A stretch of DNA of 13,612 bases from CAYLOP01 sp964385305. Lineage in GTDB: Bacteria > Chloroflexota > Anaerolineae > Anaerolineales > E44-bin32. The stretch is taken from positions 1 to 13,612 of the forward strand of contig CAYLOP010000085.1 in assembly GCA_964385305.1 (NCBI GenBank). Reading direction: 5' to 3'. Below the pieces are notes generated by a model, which was not told the origin of the DNA, made no database searches, and worked only from the letters and a program-made list of their open reading frames with translations. Position numbers and translations under genes: made by a program. Positions 8,542 to 13,612 of this stretch are shown here, piece by piece; within the stretch, counting starts at the first letter, position 1, and every line of letters starts with the position of its first letter.

Positions 8542-10585
8542 AACGGTGCTCACAACCTGTCCATATTGCGGCTGCGGTTGCGGCATGTATCTGCCCGTCC
8601 TTGACGGCCAACTGGGTCAACCCATCCCCGACAGGACTCACCCCCTCAGCGAGGGCCGGTTTTGCATCAAAGGTTGGAGTGCCGTCGAGCATGTGACCAG
8701 CCCGGACCGCCTGACCCAACCCCTCATAAGAACCGGTGACGACCTGAAGCCAGCCACCTGGGACGAGGCACTCGATCTTATCGCCTCTCGGTTGACAACG
8801 ATCCGTGATCATCACGGACCCGACAGCCTGGCCTTCCTCTGTTCAGCCAAATGCACCAACGAGGAGAATTACCTTCTCCAGAAGCTCGCCCGAGCAGCGA
8901 TCGGCACTAATAACGTAGATCATTGCGCTCGACTTTGTCACTCCCCCACCGTGGCCGGTCTGGTCACAGCGTTTGGCAGCGGGGCGATGACCAACTCCAT
9001 TCCAGAGATCGAGGATTCCAACTGCATCCTGGTCACTGGATCGAATACCAGCGAGAACCATCCTCTCATCAGTGCTCGAATTCTCAAAGCTCAAAGGAGG
9101 GGAGCGAAGCTGATCGTGGTTGATCCCAGGTACATTCACCTGGCCCAATTCGCTGATGTCTACGCTCGATCCCGGCCAGGTAGCGATGTGGCCTGGATCA
9201 ATGGTTTGATGCACATCATCCTTGCTGAAGGATGGGAGGATCGCGCCTTCATCGCCGCTCGCACCGAGGACTTCGATCGGTTAAGCGAGAATGTAGCCGA
9301 GTACACACCCGAGCGGGTTGAAGCGATTAGCGGCATTAATGTAGAACAACTGCACGAGATCGCACGGCTTTATGCTAGTGCTGAACGCGCTGCTATCGTC
9401 TACGCGATGGGTATCACGCAGCATATAACAGGCACAGACAACGTGCTTTCATTGGCCAACTTAGCTATGCTGACGGGGAATGTAGGTAAACGGAGTACAG
9501 GGATTAATCCGCTGCGGGGACAGAACAATGTTCAGGGCGCTTGCGACGTGGGAGGACTGCCGAACGTCTTCCCCGGTTACCAGCAGGTGGCGGATCCTCA
9601 GGTGCGGGAGAAATTCGCGGAGGCTTGGGGGATCAGATCCGATCTCAGAGGTCTCCCGGAGAATCCGGGTCTAACGGTGGTCGAGATGATGAACGCTTCT
9701 GTCGAGGGCGCGTTAAAAGGAATGTTCATCATGGCTGAGAACCCTATGCTCTCCGATCCCGATATCAACCATGTGCGAGAGGCGTTGCAAAACCTGGAAT
9801 TCCTGGTCGTGCAGGATATCTTTCTCACAGAGACTGCCGAGTTGGCAGACGTCGTTCTCCCAGGGAGCAGTTTCGCCGAGCGCGATGGAACGGTGACCTC
9901 CACCGATCGTAGCGTACAGCGTATGCGTAAAGCCATAGAAACACCGAATGGTGCTCGACCCGACTGGGAGATCATCTGTCAAGTAGCGAAACGATGCGGG
10001 GGCAATGGATTCGAATACGGTTCGCCGGAGGAAGTGTTCGCCGAGATCGCAAACCTAACACCGATCTACGGTGGCATAAGTTATTCGCGCTTGGATAATG
10101 AGTGGCTGCGCTGGCCTTGTATCTCAGTTGACGATCCCGGCACCGAATTCTTACACCGAGATCAGTTCACCAGAGGACGCGGCCTTTTCACGTCGGTGGA
10201 CTACAGAGATCCGGCCGAACTCCCAGACGAAGAATACCCGTTCATGCTTACCACCGGTAGGCTGATCTTCCATTTCCATACGGGCACCCTGACACGGCGC
10301 TCACCCAGCCTTGCCCGCGAAGTGGAGGAGGGATTCATCGAGCTTAGCCCTTATGATGCACAGCAGTTGGATGTCTCCGATGGCGAAAAAGTCACGGTCA
10401 CCTCCCGGAGGGGTGAGATCAATATCAAAGCCAAAGTGACGCCCACAGTGTCCAGAGGATTGGTGTTCATTCCATTCCACTTTGCCGAGAGTGCAGCTAA
10501 CGTACTCACCCACCGGATGCTCGACCCCGTGGCCAAGATTCCCGAGTACAAAGTGTGCGCTGTTTCAGTCGTTAAAGGTCATTAG
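8531..10585 (+). CDS. fdhA: Formate dehydrogenase catalytic subunit, molybdopterin type (cysteine form)
   Basis: Molybdenum- or tungsten-bis-MGD oxidoreductase that interconverts formate and CO2. It has 684 residues. The N-terminal [4Fe-4S] site is C10-x2-C13-x3-C17 with C45 in EGRFCIKG. DHCARLCHSPTVAG puts the metal ligand at C136, followed by H137, as in cysteine-type formate dehydrogenases (TGT at 8936-8938, not TGA). Further family blocks are GSNTSENHPLISARI, VVDPR, ITQHITGTDNVLSLANLAML, NPLRGQNNVQGACDVG, ADVVLPGSSFAERDGTVTS and the C-terminal MGD-binding TTGRLIFHFHTGTLTRRSP. It lacks the NuoG-like N-terminal ferredoxin extension of NAD-linked forms, so its clusters must come from the neighbouring protein. 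The start is GTG 8531, overlapping the preceding gene by 11 bases. No twin-arginine leader is present, so the enzyme is cytoplasmic. Confidence 0.93.
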   Translation: MDYRTVLTTCPYCGCGCGMYLPVLDGQLGQPIPDRTHPLSEGRFCIKGWSAVEHVTSPDRLTQPLIRTGDDLKPATWDEALDLIASRLTTIRDHHGPDSLAFLCSAKCTNEENYLLQKLARAAIGTNNVDHCARLCHSPTVAGLVTAFGSGAMTNSIPEIEDSNCILVTGSNTSENHPLISARILKAQRRGAKLIVVDPRYIHLAQFADVYARSRPGSDVAWINGLMHIILAEGWEDRAFIAARTEDFDRLSENVAEYTPERVEAISGINVEQLHEIARLYASAERAAIVYAMGITQHITGTDNVLSLANLAMLTGNVGKRSTGINPLRGQNNVQGACDVGGLPNVFPGYQQVADPQVREKFAEAWGIRSDLRGLPENPGLTVVEMMNASVEGALKGMFIMAENPMLSDPDINHVREALQNLEFLVVQDIFLTETAELADVVLPGSSFAERDGTVTSTDRSVQRMRKAIETPNGARPDWEIICQVAKRCGGNGFEYGSPEEVFAEIANLTPIYGGISYSRLDNEWLRWPCISVDDPGTEFLHRDQFTRGRGLFTSVDYRDPAELPDEEYPFMLTTGRLIFHFHTGTLTRRSPSLAREVEEGFIELSPYDAQQLDVSDGEKVTVTSRRGEINIKAKVTPTVSRGLVFIPFHFAESAANVLTHRMLDPVAKIPEYKVCAVSVVKGH

Positions 10586-10589
10586 CCAG

Positions 10590-11093
10590 ATGTCTGATGT
10601 GATAGAGCAGCTCGCAAGTAAACATGGCCTCTTTCTTTGCGTGGAATGTGGCAAATGTGTTGCAGTCTGTCCGATTGGAGAGGTTTTCAATAACTTTTCG
10701 TATGAGGTCTCTCCCCGTGGTGTCATCGAAAGGATAGTAATAGACCCGGAGATACCGGAAGACGACAGTATGTGGTACTGCCTGACCTGCGATCTATGCA
10801 CGAATTTATGTCCGGCGGGTGTACGTTTTCGTGATTTTGTTGAAGCGGCTCGCCAATGGTTGATAAAAACAGGGGTCACTCAGTACGGTTCTTTTTGCGA
10901 CAGTTGTGGCACGTATCTTTATCCACGGCATACCTTTGAGTACATGAAACAAACCCTGGGGGAAAACACAGAAGAACTCCTGAGACTCTGCCCAAGGTGT
11001 CGGCGTTACAAAATCGGGGGAAAGGTAAAAACGCTGCTGCCGGGAAAGCAAAAGGTAAGCACGCCACGGGCCCATGCGGAAGATAACCAATGA
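10590..11093 (+). CDS. hdrC: HdrC-like two-[4Fe-4S] protein with C-terminal CxxC/CxxC extension
   Basis: Ferredoxin-type protein of the heterodisulfide reductase C family; 167 residues from ATG 10590. The frame is open back to 10482, but that part lies inside fdhA and does not resemble HdrC; ATG 10590 is four bases after the fdhA stop. Cluster motifs are CVECGKCVAVCP (about 16-27) and CLTCDLCTNLCP (about 63-74), in the usual HdrC spacing, with GVRFRDFVEAARQ after the second. The last 60 residues add FCDSCGTYLYP and LCPRCRRYK, two CxxC pairs that look like a zinc ribbon or rubredoxin-type site. In methanogens HdrC works with HdrB, but no HdrB (CCG domains) is present here, so the acceptor is unknown. 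It ends in an ATGA overlap with the MoaD-like gene. Confidence 0.85.
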   Translation: MSDVIEQLASKHGLFLCVECGKCVAVCPIGEVFNNFSYEVSPRGVIERIVIDPEIPEDDSMWYCLTCDLCTNLCPAGVRFRDFVEAARQWLIKTGVTQYGSFCDSCGTYLYPRHTFEYMKQTLGENTEELLRLCPRCRRYKIGGKVKTLLPGKQKVSTPRAHAEDNQ

Positions 11094-11374
11094 AGGTTCA
11101 TCTCAAAATTTTCCTCCCTGCCCTGCCTGAGGCGATCGGAAAGAACGAATTGGAGGTTGAATTTTCCGGAGCAACGGTAAATCATCTGATCGAATCGCTC
11201 GTCGAACGGTATGGCCAAAAAGCCAAGCAAGCGTTGCTCGATGAAAAAGGTGCGTTTGATCCATTGGCCCAGGTGTTGCTCAATGGAGAGGAGTAGGTGA
11301 CCTACGACCAGCTTGACACAGCGCTGCAAGAAGGTGACCGACTGATACTCATGATGATGATGGCAGGAGGGTAG
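11090..11374 (+). pseudogene. moaD: MoaD/ThiS-family small sulfur carrier interrupted by an in-frame TAG
   Basis: Ubiquitin-fold sulfur carrier whose C-terminal Gly-Gly is thiocarboxylated, as in molybdopterin synthase small subunit MoaD or ThiS. The first 68 codons (ATG 11090) give MKVHLKIFLPALPEAIG, then VNHLIESLVERYG and LAQVLLNGEE, followed by TAG at 11294-11296. The same frame continues past it as VTYDQLDTALQEGDRLIL and MMMMAGG, ending in TAG at 11372-11374. The continuation matches the expected family tail (LDTPL-DGD-V--AGG), so the full product would be 94 residues with the TAG at position 69. Without the tail the product lacks the essential Gly-Gly. It may be a recent nonsense mutation, a sequencing error or a recoded codon. 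It is coupled to the HdrC-like gene by ATGA and probably served cofactor synthesis for FdhA (inference). Confidence 0.8.
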
Positions 11375-11454
11375 CTGGAAAGGCAGTAAGGAAAAGCTGC
11401 AGAAGTAACCAACGAAGATCCTAGAACGTGAAGGGGGACAAGTTAAAGAAGATC

Positions 11455-11485
11455 TTGACAATAGAAGGCAAGAAACGATTTTAAT
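11455..11485 (+). promoter_or_regulatory. Possible sigma70-type promoter upstream of the amidohydrolase
   Basis: A consensus -35 box TTGACA (11455-11460) is followed 19 bases later by TTTAAT (11480-11485), a 5-of-6 match to the -10 box. The spacer is longer than the preferred 17, but the -10 region is AT-rich, and the pair lies about 30 bases before the ATG at 11515 in a stretch without a gene. The remaining 11375-11454 interval shows nothing recognisable. This is a pattern match only. Confidence 0.35.
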
Positions 11486-11514
11486 AATTTCTAGTCTTAG
11501 AGCTTATACGGAAA

Positions 11515-12421
11515 ATGACAATTGCGCTTGATTCCACGGTCGTCGACCTTCACGTTCACATCATTCCGTAGGACATGTTGAATCAAGTGGCAGCAGCTGC
11601 GATGAAAGCGACTCAACCAGACCACAACTTACTGCATGAATTGATCATCAACATCGATAAAATTAGTGGCATATACGGATGCGCGCAATATCGAGTGGTT
11701 GGGTTTAATCAATTACCTTAGCCCCGAGGTGATGGGTTTCACCGAAGCGATAAACGATTTCTCTTCCAGCTTTGCCGCCTACTATCCACATCGCTTAATT
11801 CCCTTTGGGGGTGTCGAACCACGCCTCACTCCGGATATGGCTGCTCACATGGATCGCCTGTTGGGTGAAATGATGATCAAGGCCATCAAAATCCATCCCC
11901 CACATCAACTCTTCAACGTAAATGATTATCTACTTGATCCCGAGTTCAAAGCTCTGACTGTTGTGTACGAGAAGTGTATCGAATACGATGTACCCCTGAT
12001 GATCCATACTGGCACGTCTATGTTCCAAGAGGCTCGTAATCGTTACGCTGATCCAATGCCAGGCGACGACCTAGCCGTCGATTTTCCCAATTTGAAGATC
12101 ATCCTTGCTCATGCTGGACGACCACTCTATACCGACACTGCTTTCTTCCTTCTGCGTCGTCACCCCAACGTGTATTGCGACATTTCCAGTGTTCCTCCAC
12201 AATCCCTGCTTCAGTACTTTCCATGGTTAGAGTGCGTTGCTGAAAAAGCCATGTTCGGATCGGACTGGCCCGGTCCTGGTGTAAAGGATATCGGTGAAAA
12301 TATCCAGCAATTTCTGTCTCTTGACTTATCCAATGACTTGGGTTTTTTAAGCACTGGACTATGCATCCAATCAAATCAGGTCATACTCAGCGGTGGTAGG
12401 TCCAACCCTGGTTACAGGTGA
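11515..12421 (+). pseudogene. Metal-dependent amidohydrolase (amidohydrolase_2 family), multiply disrupted
   Basis: TIM-barrel metal-dependent hydrolase of the amidohydrolase-related family; substrate unknown. ATG 11515 begins MTIALDSTVVDLHVHIIP, with the HxH metal ligands, and then hits TAG at 11569-11571. The same frame continues with DMLNQVAAAAMKATQPDHNL and LLHELIINIDKISGI, typical of the family's N-terminal region. The reading frame then changes between about 11665 and 11695. From there an open frame (GTG 11666 to 12421, 251 codons) carries LINYLSPEVMGFTEAINDF, IKIHPPHQLF, VPLMIHTGTS, LKIILAHAGRPL and MFGSDWPGPGVKDIGENI, which supply the remaining His and Asp ligands. After about 12330 the sequence stops resembling the family, suggesting a third lesion. 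The 251-codon piece alone lacks the HxH and is unlikely to be active. Confidence 0.8.
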
Positions 12422-12477
12422 TGTTGATGACATAAGTGCACTCAGTATGTTTCGGAAAATTCAGGAATCGCTGTTTT

Positions 12478-12642
12478 ATGGTGGCTCTTGGGTTGAATTA
12501 TTTTGAACTTCTAGACATGCAAGCCCTGCAAGAGAAGGAAGATATTTCAAACAATGAGGCAGAAGAGGTGATCTCGTACTGCATTGAAGTGATCCTCCAT
12601 ATCGAATCTAAACTTGGTGATATTCAGAAGTGGTGGTTCTAA
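12478..12642 (+). CDS. Small hypothetical protein
   Basis: A 54-residue reading frame from ATG 12478; the frame stays open to a GTG at 12436. I do not recognise it. The C-terminal part, QEKEDISNNEAEEVISYCIE followed by VILHIESKLGDIQKWWF, is acidic and would form one amphipathic helix ending in aromatic residues, which looks more like protein than chance. There is no convincing ribosome site. It starts 57 bases after the amidohydrolase remnant and ends 44 bases before a strong terminator, so it could be the last gene of that transcript or a surviving fragment of a longer gene. Confidence 0.4.
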   Translation: MVALGLNYFELLDMQALQEKEDISNNEAEEVISYCIEVILHIESKLGDIQKWWF

Positions 12643-12685
12643 ATGCCTTCTGACTGTTTGACTTACATCTAAGCAAACAGATAAT

Positions 12686-12714
12686 CCCCGCCTCGCGAGG
12701 GTCGGGGTTTTTTT
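12686..12714 (+). terminator. Intrinsic (rho-independent) terminator
   Basis: The CCCCG arm (12686-12690) pairs with CGGGG (12703-12707). Between them the perfect palindrome CCTCGCGAGG (12691-12700) extends the stem, with a two-base GT bulge. Seven T residues follow (12708-12714). The T-run is on the plus strand only, so it terminates plus-strand transcription coming from the amidohydrolase and small-ORF region. Confidence 0.9.
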
Positions 12715-12814
12715 ATGTCACGGGAGCAGTCAAGAGTCCAGGAACCTGGCCCCAGATGCAAGGAGAGCACATTCGAATATAGGCAATAATGCCTTCAGAT
12801 TGGGAGGACATGAA

Positions 12815-13144
12815 GTGACCGGAACTCAGGATCTTGAAATATTGGCAAGGATTAATGAAATAACAACTACTGTCACGAAGGAAACTCTTAGGGACATATA
12901 TATGGAGGCCTGTCCTTTGGCTTTTCTTCTTCAGTCACCAACCAATCGTCAACATGCTCAGTATTATCTTAGCCATCTTGAACAGATGGCCAAGAAAGCA
13001 ACTATTGGTTGGTCATTGTTCATATCTCCCGAGCTCCATAAGAGTGAACTTGACGATGATCAAATAATCAGGCTTATCTTTATAGTAGCAACGCTCCAAA
13101 CATTTATTGAGGGAGTTGAAGCCCTTGATGCTTATGGACTGTAA
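12815..13144 (+). CDS. Hypothetical protein, mostly helical
   Basis: A 109-residue protein of unknown function. GTG 12815 is chosen because GGGAGGA (12802-12808) lies six bases upstream at ideal spacing. The frame is open back to a TTG at 12800, which overlaps that ribosome site, and the ATG at 12810 meets a stop after two codons. The protein reads as several amphipathic helices (TQDLEILARINEITTTVTK, HAQYYLSHLEQMAKKATIG, and a C-terminal IIRLIFIVATLQTFIEGVEA). The last helix is hydrophobic enough to be buried or a weak membrane segment. There is no signal peptide and no cysteine pair. It has its own leader after the terminator at 12686-12714 and is convergent with the minus-strand sulfurtransferase. 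I cannot assign a family. Confidence 0.65.
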   Translation: MTGTQDLEILARINEITTTVTKETLRDIYMEACPLAFLLQSPTNRQHAQYYLSHLEQMAKKATIGWSLFISPELHKSELDDDQIIRLIFIVATLQTFIEGVEALDAYGL

Positions 13145-13306
13145 CGGTGAGTACCTTTCACGGTCCTAATAGGTATGAGGAACAACATGAAGGGTAGTAA
13201 TAGGGCTTTTCTCATTATTTTTTTTTAGGGAATTATGATTTAGAGATCAGGGATGGGTGGTTGGGAATGGAGTCCTTAGAGGAGGAATCAGAATAGAGAA
13301 TGGATT
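13145..13306. other. Intergenic region between convergent genes
   Basis: This 162-base AT-rich interval separates the plus-strand hypothetical gene from the minus-strand sulfurtransferase. It contains a run of nine or more T residues near 13218-13226 without a clear preceding stem, so I do not call a terminator there. No gene or RNA structure was recognised. Confidence 0.5.
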
Positions 13307-13612
13307 TCATTTTAACCCGGGGGTGAGATTTGGCAGGGGTTCATCCCCAGTAGCTACTGGGCGGGTAGGGTCGGCGCACCACTCGGACCAGGAGCCTGGA
13401 TACAAGCGAGCGCCGTCTAATCCGGCGTAGGCCAAGGCTAGCAAGTTATGGCAGGAGGTGACTCCTGAGCCGCAATAAGAGATGATCGATTGTGGTGATA
13501 TCTCACCAAGCAGTTTATTAAAATTTGCTCGAAGAGTTTCCCGTGGGAGAAAATGCTCCATGTCGTCGAGGTTATTACCCCAGAAGTGATTGACGGCATC
13601 GGGTATGTGGCC
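13307..13612 (-). CDS. Thiosulfate/3-mercaptopyruvate sulfurtransferase, rhodanese domain (5' end outside window)
   Basis: C-terminal part of a two-domain rhodanese-type enzyme that transfers sulfane sulfur to thiol acceptors or cyanide. Read on the minus strand, the frame enters at the window edge as GHIPDAVNHFW, the usual GHIPGAVN motif before the active-site loop, so the ATG at 13561 is internal and the gene starts outside the window. It continues to SYCGSGVTSCHNLLAL, where the cysteine of CGSGVT is the catalytic persulfide-forming residue, and then to ARLYPGSWSEWCADPTRPVA, the conserved C-terminal signature of SseA-type enzymes. It ends at TGA (13307-13309). It is convergent with the preceding genes and has no visible link to the Hdr/Fdh operon. 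About 102 residues are visible. Confidence 0.9.
   Translation of the reverse strand, partial: GHIPDAVNHFWGNNLDDMEHFLPRETLRANFNKLLGEISPQSIISYCGSGVTSCHNLLALAYAGLDGARLYPGSWSEWCADPTRPVATGDEPLPNLTPGLK

Noticed and set aside
8936..8938. Possible selenocysteine (TGA) at the formate dehydrogenase active site
   Set aside because: The codon is TGT, so this is the cysteine form.
10482..10589. Upstream extension of the HdrC-like protein to 10482
   Set aside because: It lies inside fdhA in another frame and the residues do not resemble HdrC; the ATG at 10590 directly follows the fdhA stop.
11428..11481. A very short lysine-rich frame from a GTG, ending at TAA
   Set aside because: Only about 17 codons, no ribosome site and no family similarity.
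12351..12506. A third-frame open stretch of about 51 codons overlapping the amidohydrolase tail and the small ORF
   Set aside because: No recognisable similarity, no ribosome site and it overlaps other frames; probably fortuitous or debris of the decayed gene.
12658..12685. Promoter-like pair TTGACT and GATAAT with a 16-base spacer
   Set aside because: It abuts the terminator hairpin at 12686, so a transcript starting here would begin inside the stem; probably a chance match in AT-rich sequence.
1..13612. CRISPR arrays, tRNA/rRNA genes, insertion sequences and phage genes
   Set aside because: I saw no spaced direct repeats, cloverleaf-like or rRNA segments, transposase frames or terminal inverted repeats in the window.

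Overview
The window looks like part of an anaerobic bacterial (less likely archaeal) genome of moderate GC. It is dominated by one long plus-strand run of electron-transfer genes (1 to about 11374). No taxonomic marker is present. The combination of electron-transferring flavoprotein (Etf), acyl-CoA synthetase, HdrA-like flavoproteins and a formate dehydrogenase is typical of strict anaerobes that oxidise fatty or organic acids, such as syntrophs, sulfate reducers and anaerobic Chloroflexota. The lineage is only a guess.

Layout: the 3' part of etfB (1-711) and etfA (708-1670) overlap by ATGA. A 653-residue acyl-CoA synthetase follows (1722-3683) and overlaps a short HdrA-like flavoprotein (3680-5002) by GTGA. 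Next come a second, differently built HdrA-like protein (4990-6702), an MvhD-type iron-sulfur protein (6710-7135), a flavin-reductase/flavoredoxin-like protein (7141-7710), a two-cluster ferredoxin protein with a FrhB/FdhB-like N-terminus (7717-8541), a cysteine-type formate dehydrogenase catalytic subunit (8531-10585), an HdrC-like protein with an extra CxxC-CxxC tail (10590-11093) and a MoaD/ThiS-like gene (11090-11374). Most junctions overlap or leave fewer than 10 bases, so this is very probably one transcription unit. No internal terminator was seen.

Proposed logic (inference): the acyl-CoA synthetase activates an organic acid. Acyl-CoA dehydrogenases encoded elsewhere pass electrons to EtfAB. 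The HdrA/HdrA/MvhD/HdrC-like iron-sulfur flavoproteins connect that pool with the FdhA/FdhB-like formate dehydrogenase, so electrons leave as formate or formate supplies them. No HdrB and no hydrogenase large subunit is present, so this is not a classical methanogen Hdr complex. HdrA2 followed by MvhD resembles the domain order of QmoB.

After 11296 the sequence changes character. The MoaD-like gene is interrupted by an in-frame TAG, after which its frame continues to a proper Gly-Gly end. The next gene, a metal-dependent amidohydrolase (11515-12421), has an in-frame TAG just after its HxH motif, a frame change near 11665-11695 and a C-terminus that does not match its family. Two small unrecognised proteins follow, separated by a clear intrinsic terminator (12686-12714). 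The window closes with the 3' part of a minus-strand rhodanese-type sulfurtransferase (13307-13612).
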